DNA from: Flammeovirgaceae bacterium BBD 1991-12
GTDB lineage: Bacteria > Bacteroidota > Bacteroidia > Cytophagales > Cyclobacteriaceae
Length of the DNA stretch: 64,000 nucleotides
Direction of reading: 5' to 3'
NCBI GenBank assembly: GCA_001657315.1
Contig: LYSV01000023.1
Span: 1-64,000 of the forward strand
Shown: positions 53,616 through 62,964 of the stretch, piece by piece
Numbering within the stretch: the stretch's first letter is position 1
Layout of the letters: every line of letters starts with the position of its first letter
Program-made: the position numbers and the translations under genes
The notes under the pieces: model-generated
What the model was told of the DNA's origin: nothing
Databases searched by the model: none
What the model saw: only the letters and a program-made list of their open reading frames with translations

Positions 53616-54751
53616 TGCGAAACTTTTTAGTTATTATCTTTTCCCTGATCGGATGTTCAGGTTTTTCATGGACCTTGCAGGATTCCATCGGAATAGAAAA
53701 GGTGGATGGAAAAACGTTTATCATGCATCGTGTGGATGAAAAGGAAACACTCTATTCGTTATCCAGAAAATACGATGTGCCTATCTATAAGATCATTGAG
53801 CATAACCCACCGACGGAGTTTGGCCTTGAGATAGGGCAGATGATACGCATACCGCGTTTACCGAAGACTGAAACGACGGTATCCCGGCCGATAGCCACTC
53901 CTGTCAGGGAACAAAAGCACGCTGAGGTTACGACAACTCCATCGCCACCTCTGAACGAACCCGGAGCGGATACAAAAGCTGAAGAAGAAAAAACACATGT
54001 TGTAGAAGAAAAACAAACCTTGTTCAGCATTTCACGCCTTTACAATGTTTCCGTGGCGGATATAAAACAATGGAATAAACTTACTGGCAATGACCTGAAA
54101 ATCGGACAGGAGCTCATCATCAGGGTTACCACGGGTGAAGAAGCGGAAAAGACAGCAGCACCGGTAACAGTCGATGAAAATATACATATTGTAGGACCCT
54201 CGGAAACACTTTATTCCATTTCCAGAAAATATGATCTTTCTCTGGAGGAGCTTAAACAATGGAATGAACTGGTGACCAATGACATTACGATCGGTCAGCA
54301 ACTGACGGTTGTCGATCCCCGGGGTACGGAGAGCCGGCCGGAGGAAGAAAATGAGAACAGCCAGGGGGCCGAAGAAATGCCAAAACCTGAGCCTGTTATG
54401 GTAGAAAAGGAAAGAGAGTCCATTGAAAGATCAATAGAGGCTGCCCGGGAGTACGAGGAAAAGAATGCACCTACAAATTTTGAAGAGGTGCTGGAATCAG
54501 GTATCGCCGAGGTTATTGAAGGTACGGACAATACCAGAAAATATCTGGCGCTGCACCGTACGGCAAAAATAGGCACTATTCTAAGAGTAAGGAATGATAT
54601 GAATGATCAGGAAGTTTTTGTAAGGGTGTTGGGTAAACTACCCGATACCGGTTCCAATCAGAACGTGCTCATCAAACTGTCAAAAGCGGCATATAACCGG
54701 CTGGGAGCCATAGACCCGCGATTCAGGGTAACAGTGACGTATATACCGTAG
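53615..54751 (+). CDS. LysM protein with C-terminal RlpA-like domain
   Basis: This 378-residue exported protein has a signal peptide and three LysM repeats at about 35-82, 128-172 and 192-236 (KETLYSLSRKYDVPIYKIIE, KQTLFSISRLYNVSVADIKQ, SETLYSISRKYDLSLEELKQ). A charged linker leads to a double-psi beta-barrel domain at about 290-378 (RKYLALHRTAKIGTILRVRN, then KLSKAAYNRLGAIDPRF). LysM binds peptidoglycan. The RlpA-like barrel may bind or cut glycan strands, though the catalytic Asp/Glu pattern was not verified. It probably works at the cell wall with the DUF4905 protein. Confidence 0.88.
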   Translation: MRNFLVIIFSLIGCSGFSWTLQDSIGIEKVDGKTFIMHRVDEKETLYSLSRKYDVPIYKIIEHNPPTEFGLEIGQMIRIPRLPKTETTVSRPIATPVREQKHAEVTTTPSPPLNEPGADTKAEEEKTHVVEEKQTLFSISRLYNVSVADIKQWNKLTGNDLKIGQELIIRVTTGEEAEKTAAPVTVDENIHIVGPSETLYSISRKYDLSLEELKQWNELVTNDITIGQQLTVVDPRGTESRPEEENENSQGAEEMPKPEPVMVEKERESIERSIEAAREYEEKNAPTNFEEVLESGIAEVIEGTDNTRKYLALHRTAKIGTILRVRNDMNDQEVFVRVLGKLPDTGSNQNVLIKLSKAAYNRLGAIDPRFRVTVTYIP

Positions 54752-54876
54752 CCTTCGATTTCCTTTTTGATTTTACTGTACCTATATGCCTCCTGTAGTT
54801 TTCAGGGGTATGAACAACTCCTGATCTTACCCGAAACATCTGAGTTATAACATCGGTTTTAGAAGATCAGACTTTT

Positions 54877-54893
54877 CTACGAATATTTTCGTA
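54877..54893. promoter_or_regulatory. BlaI-type operator 1
   Basis: CTACGAATATTTTCGTA is a near-perfect dyad. The reverse complement matches operator 2 (54935-54951) at 16 of 17 positions. It lies upstream of the promoter of the blaI-like gene. Confidence 0.7.
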
Positions 54894-54899
54894 CTAAAA

Positions 54900-54931
54900 T
54901 TTTGAAGTGATCATTTCATTGTTTAGTATTG
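54900..54931 (+). promoter_or_regulatory. Bacteroidota-type promoter of blaI-blaR1
   Basis: TTTG at 54900-54903 and TAGTATTG at 54924-54931 match the -33 TTTG and -7 TAnnTTTG boxes, with 20 bp between them. The second operator begins 4 bp after the -7 box, and the first ends 7 bp before the -33 box, so the promoter is bracketed. Confidence 0.7.
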
Positions 54932-54934
54932 TAA

Positions 54935-54951
54935 TACGAAACTATTCGTAG
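54935..54951. promoter_or_regulatory. BlaI-type operator 2
   Basis: TACGAAACTATTCGTAG is a dyad centred 58 bp downstream of operator 1, overlapping the expected transcription start. It lies 13 bp before the start codon of the repressor gene. Confidence 0.7.
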
Positions 54952-54964
54952 AAACTCTATTCCA

Positions 54965-55348
54965 ATGACAACACAAAATAAACCTACTGAGAAAGAGCTT
55001 GAGATACTGCAGGTACTCTGGGCACATGGGCCGTCCACGGTCAGGACGGTCAATGAACGTCTCGCCAGCCATCGGGAAATAGGATACACTACTACCCTGA
55101 AACTGATGCAGATCATGTTTGACAAGGGACTGGTATCAAGAAAGAAGGATGGCAAAACACACATTTATGCAGCGGAGGTTTCCGAGGAAAAAACTCAAAA
55201 ACAGTTAATGGACCAGCTTCTGGATACGGCCTTCAAAGGGTCAGCCATGAAGTTGGTCATGCACGCGCTGGGCAACGAAAAAACATCCAAAAAGGAGTTG
55301 GAGGAGATCCGAAATTATCTCGATAAGCTGGAAGGAGGTGCAAAATGA
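54965..55348 (+). CDS. BlaI/MecI/CopY family transcriptional repressor
   Basis: This 127-residue winged-helix repressor (LEILQVLWAHGPSTVRTVNE, then IGYTTTLKLMQIMFDKGLV) has a C-terminal dimerisation tail. It ends in a 4-bp overlap with a BlaR1-like metallopeptidase gene. The two dyads flanking its promoter are the likely binding sites. The pair may respond to beta-lactams or to cell-wall or copper stress; the class of signal is not visible. No beta-lactamase gene is adjacent. Confidence 0.93.
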   Translation: MTTQNKPTEKELEILQVLWAHGPSTVRTVNERLASHREIGYTTTLKLMQIMFDKGLVSRKKDGKTHIYAAEVSEEKTQKQLMDQLLDTAFKGSAMKLVMHALGNEKTSKKELEEIRNYLDKLEGGAK

Positions 55349-57585
55349 AAGATCTTTTGTCCACGGAATCTCTGGTAGCCACTTTTGTCCATTCCCTTTG
55401 GCAGGGAGTTTTGATCCTGGGATCACTCTATTTGATTTTGTATGTGTTCAGGGTGAAGTCAGCGTGGTGGAGGTATAATCTCGGCGTATTGTCCCTGTTT
55501 TTGCTTTGCTGCTGCGTGGTGGGTACTTATATCTCTGGTTTGGACTTTACCCAAACAACTTTGGTGGTGGAAGCCCCTGTTTTTGCAGTGGAACGTCCAA
55601 TGCCCGGTCCCGTACTTTTTGATGAAGAACCGTGGGCACTACTGGGTTGGCTGAGATCAAACAGTTACTATCTGACCTGGTTGTGGCTGCTGGGTGTTGC
55701 AGTTTTAACGATCCGGTTGTCGGGAGGACTGCTGTACATAGCCCGTATAAACCGTCAGGCCTATCTGCCTGTAAACCAGGATCTGCTCATTGATGTTGAA
55801 AGACTGTGCAGGAAACTGAACATAAAGAGAAAGGTATCCCTAAAGCTCTCCGACCACATTGGAACACCGCTGACAAGCAGGGTTTTCAAGCCAGTCATTT
55901 TGTTTCCGGCTAGTCTGATCACTTCTTTGTCCCCTGATCAGATCGAGACGATCGTGCTTCATGAGTTGGCGCATATCCGGCGACATGACTACCTGATCAA
56001 TCTTTTGCAACATGTTATCGAAACGCTGTTATTTTTCAATCCCTTCGTCTGGTTGCTTTCCGGTTTTATAAGAAAAGAAAGGGAGCACTGCTGCGATGAT
56101 ATAGTGGTAGAGCTATGTCCGAGTAGAGTTACGTATGTTAAAGCGCTGGCACAGGTGGAAGAAATACGATGGGGACAGGTGCGAACGGCACTGGCACTGG
56201 CTGGTAATAACAAAGGGTTGCTGGTCCGCATAAAGCGTATTATGGAAAGAACGGCGCCTGTTACAGAGTTGAAATTTGGTCTGGTGTTCATGGCAGTTAC
56301 CCTTTTGACAGGATTTACAGTATATGAATTCCAGTGCTGTGACGATCGTGACAGAATCACACAAGCTGAGGAAGCACCGGTACCGTCCGTCGAACCACTG
56401 ATGGGCATATTTCCTTCTGTTCCACCTGATATTCTATCTGTTGACGTTCCTGTTGCCAGCCAGGATGTCCCTTTGGTAGAGGTACTTGCTCAGGATACGG
56501 TTATCAGGGAACCCTATTATCAATACAGCATACTGAAAAAAATAAAAGAGCGCTTCCCGGATTTCTATGAGGAGAACCAGGCGGAATTTGAGCAAATGAT
56601 GGAGGAGATCTACGAAAAGCCTGAAGATAAGGAAGCCATGATATTGCTGGAGGAATACGGGAAAGCCTATGGGGAAGGTCTGCATACCCTACGCCGGCGA
56701 AGGGAGGAGATGGCGAGATTGGAGCTGGAGATGGCCCAAAAACATTCAGAAGAGGCCCGAAGGAAACTAGTCGAGTCACGAAAGAAGCTACTCCAGCTAC
56801 ATCACGTGGAGATGGCGACTTTGCAGGAGCAATTGAATCGTATGAGTTTGGAAGCGAAAAAGGAAAGGACACATGTCTCAAGAGAGGATGTGTTACGTAC
56901 TCAAAAGGAGATTCTGGAGCTGGAGCGTGATCTGGCAAGGCAATCAGTAGAATTAAAGAGGCAGGAAGAGCAGGCCCTGACCAATTATGAGGAATTTACG
57001 AAGTTGTCAAAGGTGAGGGAGCCTTTATACAATGAGCTAACCGTAGAGCTCCTCCGCGATGGTTACTTTAAGAAGAATGAAAAAATTGAGTCGCTTAGGC
57101 TTAGGAATGAAGGAGATATTGTGATCAATGGTAAGAAGATAAAAAACAAGCACAAGGAAAAATACCTCAAAATAAAAGGCAAGTATATAGAAGATGGTAT
57201 TGAAGTGGTTACCCTTCCGGAGGATATAGGGCAAAAGGTAGAACAAGTGCTTAAGCAGAAAAGCATCAAAGAACGGCAACAACTGGAAGCGGAAAAGCTG
57301 GAGCGACAAACGGAACTGCAAAAGCTGGAGCTGGAAATAGAACGTCAGAAAGTCTTGCTGAAAGTGCAAACAGTAAAGCAGGAAAAATTCAGGGAAGAGG
57401 TGATCAGCCAGCTTGTAAAAGATGATTACCTTGACCCGGATGAGAAACTCAGGTCTTTCAGGATCGAGAAAAACAAAGTGACTGTGAACGGTACCTCCGT
57501 TAAAGCCAGCGATGTAGATAACTACCTCAAAATACTCAAGAAGTACTTTGGTGAGGAAAGTGATTCGGTAACTCTGGAGTATTAA
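55345..57585 (+). CDS. BlaR1-like M56 family metallopeptidase
   Basis: This 746-residue protein has four N-terminal TM helices and a cytoplasmic M56 zinc peptidase domain with HELAH at residues 206-210 and a further Glu/Asp region (EREHCCDDIV). Instead of a penicillin-binding sensor it has a long charged coiled coil (about 400-565) and two copies of a C-terminal domain of about 65 residues (LLRDGYFKKNEKIESLRL and LVKDDYLDPDEKLRSFRI). It should cleave the BlaI-type repressor on receiving a signal. The sensor is unlike that of classical BlaR1, so the signal is probably not a beta-lactam. Confidence 0.88.
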   Translation: MKDLLSTESLVATFVHSLWQGVLILGSLYLILYVFRVKSAWWRYNLGVLSLFLLCCCVVGTYISGLDFTQTTLVVEAPVFAVERPMPGPVLFDEEPWALLGWLRSNSYYLTWLWLLGVAVLTIRLSGGLLYIARINRQAYLPVNQDLLIDVERLCRKLNIKRKVSLKLSDHIGTPLTSRVFKPVILFPASLITSLSPDQIETIVLHELAHIRRHDYLINLLQHVIETLLFFNPFVWLLSGFIRKEREHCCDDIVVELCPSRVTYVKALAQVEEIRWGQVRTALALAGNNKGLLVRIKRIMERTAPVTELKFGLVFMAVTLLTGFTVYEFQCCDDRDRITQAEEAPVPSVEPLMGIFPSVPPDILSVDVPVASQDVPLVEVLAQDTVIREPYYQYSILKKIKERFPDFYEENQAEFEQMMEEIYEKPEDKEAMILLEEYGKAYGEGLHTLRRRREEMARLELEMAQKHSEEARRKLVESRKKLLQLHHVEMATLQEQLNRMSLEAKKERTHVSREDVLRTQKEILELERDLARQSVELKRQEEQALTNYEEFTKLSKVREPLYNELTVELLRDGYFKKNEKIESLRLRNEGDIVINGKKIKNKHKEKYLKIKGKYIEDGIEVVTLPEDIGQKVEQVLKQKSIKERQQLEAEKLERQTELQKLELEIERQKVLLKVQTVKQEKFREEVISQLVKDDYLDPDEKLRSFRIEKNKVTVNGTSVKASDVDNYLKILKKYFGEESDSVTLEY

Positions 57586-58003
57586 GGCAAATAAGGTTTT
57601 GCTCGTGGCCGCTCTACTCTTTGCTGGTTAATCTCCTCACAATGTTTCGTAGATCCAAACGACTAAATGCAAATAATACGGGGTCTGTGTAACGCCTTAT
57701 TCCAGATCATGATCAACCATTTTTCTTTTCCAAAAGTGTAATATTCTCCACAGGATATGTTTGCTTCATCCAAAAACCTCCATTTTAGCCATTAACAGCA
57801 GTTTTTTCACTGGCTGGTTTAACCTCAGACAAAGAATGGACAAAAGAATGTTGATTTCTCAGTTTTTCTCATCTCAGAGAGTGTCTGTCTCAATAATGTA
57901 CTTGGTTATTGTCTGTTTAAATAACTTCAGCCAGGAAGCATTTTAAAATTTCCCTGGGACTGTACTTAGCCTAAATCAATTTATGGTGTGGTGCTCTTAA
58001 TTA
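57586..58003. other. Intergenic region with a possible AraC-regulator site
   Basis: About 420 bp without a supportable gene. GTCTCAAT at 57887-57894 is one of five copies of an 8-bp motif found upstream of the AraC-type gene and of the efflux operon. AT-rich DNA before 58004 may hold the promoter. Confidence 0.4.
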
Positions 58004-59260
58004 ATGTTCACTTTAAGAATATCTGCATGTTTATCATTGATATTCACCGTAATTTTATCAAACCATGCTTTTCCGATTAAACTCCATTTCCAGGTGCAGG
58101 TAATTCTAATAATTGGTGCAGCTCAGGCCCTCTTCTTTTCAGTTCTTCTAATAAATAAAAGGAAAAGAAAGTTACATGATAAGATACTAGCTTTATGGCT
58201 TGGGGTGTTGGCGTTACATCTTTCATTTGCTTACTGGCTTTTTCTAAAAAGGCTAACCTACCTGAATTACGCCGGTTACGACGCTGGAATTATCGTATTG
58301 TACTATTCCTTAATGTATGTATATACGAGATCTGTTATATCAGGACACGAGCGATTGGAGAGAAAGTGGTTTATTCATCTTTTACCATGCTTATTGATTT
58401 ATGCAGTAACGTTTCCTTTCATCAGGCTTAATGAACTGGAAAAATCCAATGCACTGCACCAGGATCTATCACCTGTTATCCTCTTAAGTCTCTTTCTTGC
58501 GATCGCATTCTCCATCGCCTATCTAATCGCCGTTTTTCGTCTGATTAGCAGGCATGATATTAACATAAAAAAGACGTATTCATTTGATGACAATATCAAT
58601 CTAATATGGCTTAAGAAGTTAGCAATGGTATTGACCGGGATTTGGCTTTTCCTTTTGATCGCAGTTGTCTTTGTCTACTACCTGAGGTTTACTTCGTCAG
58701 AAAGTTCTGTTCAATTATATTCTGACCTTGATTTTATAGGATACAGCTTATTCACTGTCTTTACTTATTTATTGGGGTATTTCGGCTACAGGCAGGGCAA
58801 CATTTTTTCTCACCAGCCAGGGCTGGTTGGTGAGATAACAAATGAATCCACCAGCCAAACGGTTCCAAAAAAATCGGCCAATACGAAAGAGGAGACAGAG
58901 AAAGAAAATCAGGATAAGAAGTTTATCAAACTGCTTGATGAATACATGAAAAATGAGAAGCCTTATTTAAACAGTACGCTATCTCTTTATCAATTGGCGA
59001 GACAATTGAATGTCTCTTCCCATTATTTGTCTCATATTCTTAACAACAGGATACACAAGAATTTCTATGAGTTTGTTAATCACTACCGCATTGATGAAGT
59101 AAAAAGGAGAATAGCCTCGGATCACAATTCAAAATATACCATACTTGCCATAGCCCTGGATTGCGGCTTCAACTCAAAAGCCACATTTAATCGTACCTTT
59201 AAAAACTACACGGGATATACCCCTTCCCAGTTCCAGCAAGAACTCACCCAGTCTGACTAA
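58004..59260 (+). CDS. Membrane-anchored AraC family regulator
   Basis: This 418-residue protein has seven to eight TM helices in residues 1-265, followed by a charged linker and an AraC-type double helix-turn-helix at about 300-415 (LYQLARQLNVSSHYLSHIL, then ALDCGFNSKATFNRTFKNYT). It should sense a signal at or in the membrane and regulate genes in place. An MMPL efflux operon starts 150 bp downstream. The motif ATTGAGAC upstream of both genes suggests that they are under the control of this protein. Confidence 0.88.
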   Translation: MFTLRISACLSLIFTVILSNHAFPIKLHFQVQVILIIGAAQALFFSVLLINKRKRKLHDKILALWLGVLALHLSFAYWLFLKRLTYLNYAGYDAGIIVLYYSLMYVYTRSVISGHERLERKWFIHLLPCLLIYAVTFPFIRLNELEKSNALHQDLSPVILLSLFLAIAFSIAYLIAVFRLISRHDINIKKTYSFDDNINLIWLKKLAMVLTGIWLFLLIAVVFVYYLRFTSSESSVQLYSDLDFIGYSLFTVFTYLLGYFGYRQGNIFSHQPGLVGEITNESTSQTVPKKSANTKEETEKENQDKKFIKLLDEYMKNEKPYLNSTLSLYQLARQLNVSSHYLSHILNNRIHKNFYEFVNHYRIDEVKRRIASDHNSKYTILAIALDCGFNSKATFNRTFKNYTGYTPSQFQQELTQSD

Positions 59261-59268
59261 ATTAATAA

Positions 59269-59356
59269 GTCTCAACTTATAAGTCATAAGTGATTGATCA
59301 ATAGGGTATTACGATCTATTGAGACACTTTCCTGGTCTCATTGGTTCGATTGAGAC
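59269..59356 (+). promoter_or_regulatory. Cluster of four ATTGAGAC-type motifs upstream of the MMPL operon
   Basis: GTCTCAAC at 59269, ATTGAGAC at 59318, GTCTCATT at 59335 and ATTGAGAC at 59349 are direct or inverted copies of the same 8-mer with at most one change. The copies at 59318 and 59349 are 31 bp apart, near three helical turns. A fifth copy lies upstream of the AraC-type gene. The first gene starts at 59411. Confidence 0.6.
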
Positions 59357-59410
59357 GATTTCATTTGAAGCCTTTTCTTTCTTCGTGTCAAATAATTACG
59401 CGAAAAGAAA

Positions 59411-62191
59411 ATGAAATCGAAACTTCTATCATGGTTTGCGCATGTCTCTGTCAGGCACAGTAAAGCTGTTCTGATCTTTGGATCAGGCCTTGCGATTGTC
59501 TGCGGCATTATGTCAGAACAATTAGTCATTAAAGCTAATATGAAGGATCTGATGCCTCAAAGTCACCCAACAGTAAAGGGTTATAATGATATGACTGAAA
59601 ATTTTGAGGCGGCTTCCAATGTCATTATCACTGCCATCGGTGAAACAGCCGGTCTTAAAAAATTTGCAGAAGAAGTGGCACCTGAAATAGAAAAACTTGA
59701 CAACTACATTTATCGGGTTAGCTATAAGGTAAATCGAGATTTTCTGAGAAAGCATGCCTTAATGCTTCTCAAAACCAGGAATCTTAAAACAGGGGTCTCT
59801 TCCTATGAACACCTGGGGCTGAAGGGATACCTGAATGGAATCAATGACAATTTCGAAGAAACATACATTGTCGATGATAAGGGGATCTCCGGTTCAGAAA
59901 GAGAGAATAATGCCATCTCAGCTCTTGATGGGATCAAAGTATGGCTGGAAACCATGCATGACTTCCTTACTTCAACAGATACTACAGAAGAAAATGCAAG
60001 AATAGCGGTAGACAACATGTTGCTGGGGGAGGAATACATGATGTCTCCCAAAAAGGACATGATAGTTATTACGGCATTTCCAAAATTCACCACGGATGAC
60101 ATAGATCGATCAACGCTATTGATAAATGAGATTAATGAAATAATACATTCAGCTGCCAATAAGTATGACGGTATTGAGAAGGTAGGAATAGCCGGAGCAA
60201 TGGCATTGATAGTAGAAGAAAACCAGGCGCTGAGTGAAGATTCCAACTTCACCTCTCTTTTAGCTTTTATCCTGATCATAGTCACATTCATTATTTCCTT
60301 TCGAATGTGGAGTTCACCGGTATTGGCGGGCATCAGTTTAATCGTAGGTATCATTTGGACCACGGGTTTTGCCACTCTTTTTGTGGGACATTTAAATATC
60401 ATGACCTCCATTTTTGGAGTGATCCTTATAGGTCTCGGAATAGACTTTAACATTCATGTCATTTCCGGCTATTTGGAAAATCGGTCAGCCGGCTTAAATA
60501 ACCTGTATGCAATGAAAGCCACTTTTGCCAAGGCGGGAGGTGGGATTCTTGTTGGAGCATTTACTACATCATTGGCGTTTTTTTCTCTGATGGTTACACA
60601 AAATGCCGGAATGAAAGAATTTGGTTTGATAAGCGGAACCGGAGTATTGCTGACCATGCTCTCTTCGTTTACTGTCCTTCCGGCTATGTTAACCTTCGTT
60701 GACATTTCGCACAGAAGAAAAATCACCAGGTTAAAAAGAAGGTTAGCTGCTCTTTCTTCACAAGATCCGCTGTTTCAAAAATTGCAATTGAAAATAGAAG
60801 ATAAGACGCAAAGACAGAAAAAGCCAAAGTCCCCTTCATTTCAACTATTGGGGGATCTATCAGAAAGAATAAGAAAACAACCCGCAGTTTATATATCCCT
60901 TGCACTGGCCCTTACGGTGTTAACCATTCTAAAAGGAAAAGAGATTGAATTCAACTATGATTTTATGAGCCTTGAACCGAAAGGATTAACGAGCGTAGCC
61001 ATGCAGGACTCCTTAGTTGAAAAGTTCAATATGTCACCTGATATAGTTTTTGTTTCCGCCAATACCGTGGAAGAAAGCAGGATTATTGCCGAAGAGGCCA
61101 AGGATGTACCAAGGATAGGCTTTACGAGCTCAATTTCGGATTTTGTTCCCTCAGAAAAGCAGTATGCAGAAAGAGTTCCGTATTTATTACAGATCCGGGA
61201 GTACCTGAATGAAAACGAGGCTGACACTTTATCTCAAAGCGATGTAGGCCAGCTTATTGACCAGCTTTACAGGATAGAGGATAACGTGATCGAATTGGCA
61301 CAAATGGCTTTTGCCGGCGGTCAGGACAGATTGGATGACAAGGCAAAGGAAATAATCGGGGATCCCAATATACCAGTAAGCGATAGGACCAGGCTTGTTG
61401 AAGAGCTGACTGGATTAATTGAGCATGATCCCAGGTGTGCAATTGACGCTTTGAATCTCTTTCAAAGCTATTACGAACCATACTTGAGAACCAGTGCGAT
61501 ATCGATGAGCTCTACCGCCAGGATCACCCTTGATTCGATCCCGGAAGATATCTTATCTCAATTTATAAGTAAGGACCGGTCTCAGTTTTTGATCACTATG
61601 TTTCCCAGGGAGCAGATCTGGAACCTGAACTTCCTGGAGCACTTTTCAGCGCAAATGCAGCAGATCGATCAGCAAATTACCGGAACCCCAATTATTTACT
61701 ACATCCTGATTACACTCATTGGAAAAGACGGTTCCATCGCTGCAATACTCACCTTGATTGTGGTGCTAATTCTTCTCTCATGGGACTTCAGAAACCTCAA
61801 AGCAGCATTATTAACGATGATTCCACTCATTCTTGGAACCGTGTGGATGGTGGGTATCATGCAAATGGCGGGAATGAAATTGAATCTCTTGAATGTAATG
61901 GGACTACCGCTGATACTGGGAATCGCTATAGATTATGGAGTACACATTATGCACCGATTCAAGATCGAAGGAATCAATAAGTTGAGGGCCATTTTTAACA
62001 GTACCGGAAAAGCCGTATTCCTGACCTCAATTACCACATTGCTGGCATTCGGTGCTCTTGGGTTTTCATCTCATCGGGGGCTGGCAAGCCTGGGTATGAC
62101 GCTGGCCATTGGTATAGTGACCATACTCCTTGCCACGCTGGTTGTACTACCAGCTCTGCTTTCAATTACTGGCAGGAAATCAATCAAATAA
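59411..62191 (+). CDS. MMPL/RND family exporter
   Basis: This 926-residue protein has 12 TM helices in two blocks of 1+5, with large periplasmic domains after TM1 and TM7. The transport motifs are GLGIDFNIHVISGYLE (about residue 345) and GIAIDYGVHIMHRFKIEG (about residue 837), each with the Asp that drives MMPL transport. The protein resembles hopanoid/lipid RND exporters. It is encoded with a LolA-like protein and an outer-membrane porin-like protein downstream, which together suggest export of a lipid or hydrophobic compound to the outer membrane. Confidence 0.9.
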   Translation: MKSKLLSWFAHVSVRHSKAVLIFGSGLAIVCGIMSEQLVIKANMKDLMPQSHPTVKGYNDMTENFEAASNVIITAIGETAGLKKFAEEVAPEIEKLDNYIYRVSYKVNRDFLRKHALMLLKTRNLKTGVSSYEHLGLKGYLNGINDNFEETYIVDDKGISGSERENNAISALDGIKVWLETMHDFLTSTDTTEENARIAVDNMLLGEEYMMSPKKDMIVITAFPKFTTDDIDRSTLLINEINEIIHSAANKYDGIEKVGIAGAMALIVEENQALSEDSNFTSLLAFILIIVTFIISFRMWSSPVLAGISLIVGIIWTTGFATLFVGHLNIMTSIFGVILIGLGIDFNIHVISGYLENRSAGLNNLYAMKATFAKAGGGILVGAFTTSLAFFSLMVTQNAGMKEFGLISGTGVLLTMLSSFTVLPAMLTFVDISHRRKITRLKRRLAALSSQDPLFQKLQLKIEDKTQRQKKPKSPSFQLLGDLSERIRKQPAVYISLALALTVLTILKGKEIEFNYDFMSLEPKGLTSVAMQDSLVEKFNMSPDIVFVSANTVEESRIIAEEAKDVPRIGFTSSISDFVPSEKQYAERVPYLLQIREYLNENEADTLSQSDVGQLIDQLYRIEDNVIELAQMAFAGGQDRLDDKAKEIIGDPNIPVSDRTRLVEELTGLIEHDPRCAIDALNLFQSYYEPYLRTSAISMSSTARITLDSIPEDILSQFISKDRSQFLITMFPREQIWNLNFLEHFSAQMQQIDQQITGTPIIYYILITLIGKDGSIAAILTLIVVLILLSWDFRNLKAALLTMIPLILGTVWMVGIMQMAGMKLNLLNVMGLPLILGIAIDYGVHIMHRFKIEGINKLRAIFNSTGKAVFLTSITTLLAFGALGFSSHRGLASLGMTLAIGIVTILLATLVVLPALLSITGRKSIK

Positions 62192-62209
62192 AAACCAAAT
62201 AAAAATATT

Positions 62210-62953
62210 ATGAAAACGATAAAATCCATTTTGTTGATGACTCTTGTGTATTCATCATATGCTCAAAGCTTATCCGTCGAACAGATTATGGATCGTGTTG
62301 AGAAAAACGAAAAAATACCTTCATCAATAACTCAGGTTGATCAAACCATTATTACTTCAAAAGGTAAATCGAGGGTATTATCCATACAGGGTTTTTCAAA
62401 AAATTCAGGTGATGATCAGCTCTCGCTTTATACCGGTCCGGCAAGGGTAAAAGGGGATAAAATATTAATGTTAAATGGAGGGGATGACATTTGGTTTTAT
62501 ACCCCGCGCACCGACCGTGTACGCCATCTTGCCAGCAATGCCAGAAAGCAAAAAGTACAAGGTAGTGACTTCTCCTATCAGGATCTGGAACAAAGGGATT
62601 ATCAGGAAGATTTCAAAATGGAGCTACTTGGATCAGAGAAAATTTCCGACGTAGATCATTATATCGTTCAGGCAATACCCACCCCTTCAGGACCGGATTA
62701 CGCGAAGTTGATCTTTTGGATAAACCAGGAAAACTTCATCGTATCAAAAGTTGAATACTATGAAGATGAATTGCTATCAAAAACACTATATGCTTCTGAC
62801 GTCAGGAAAATCGGAGAGTACTGGATAGCCATGAAGTTGGAAATGCGCAACAATGAATCCGGTAGCAAGACCCTGCTTGAGACTAAGGAAATAGAAGTCA
62901 ATGTAGAGCTGGATGATAGCCAATTTTCCACCAACTATTTAAAAAGGAACTAA
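62210..62953 (+). CDS. LolA-like outer membrane lipoprotein-sorting protein
   Basis: This 247-residue protein has a signal peptide and a LolA-like half-barrel fold (PF17131-type): ITQVDQTIITSKGKSRVLSI, then SLYTGPARVKGDKILMLNG, then WFYTPRTDRVRHLASNARK. It should bind a lipid in the periplasm. It starts 19 bp after the MMPL gene and precedes an outer-membrane protein gene by 12 bp. The trio forms an inner membrane-periplasm-outer membrane pathway. Confidence 0.88.
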   Translation: MKTIKSILLMTLVYSSYAQSLSVEQIMDRVEKNEKIPSSITQVDQTIITSKGKSRVLSIQGFSKNSGDDQLSLYTGPARVKGDKILMLNGGDDIWFYTPRTDRVRHLASNARKQKVQGSDFSYQDLEQRDYQEDFKMELLGSEKISDVDHYIVQAIPTPSGPDYAKLIFWINQENFIVSKVEYYEDELLSKTLYASDVRKIGEYWIAMKLEMRNNESGSKTLLETKEIEVNVELDDSQFSTNYLKRN

Positions 62954-62964
62954 ATACGAGATAA

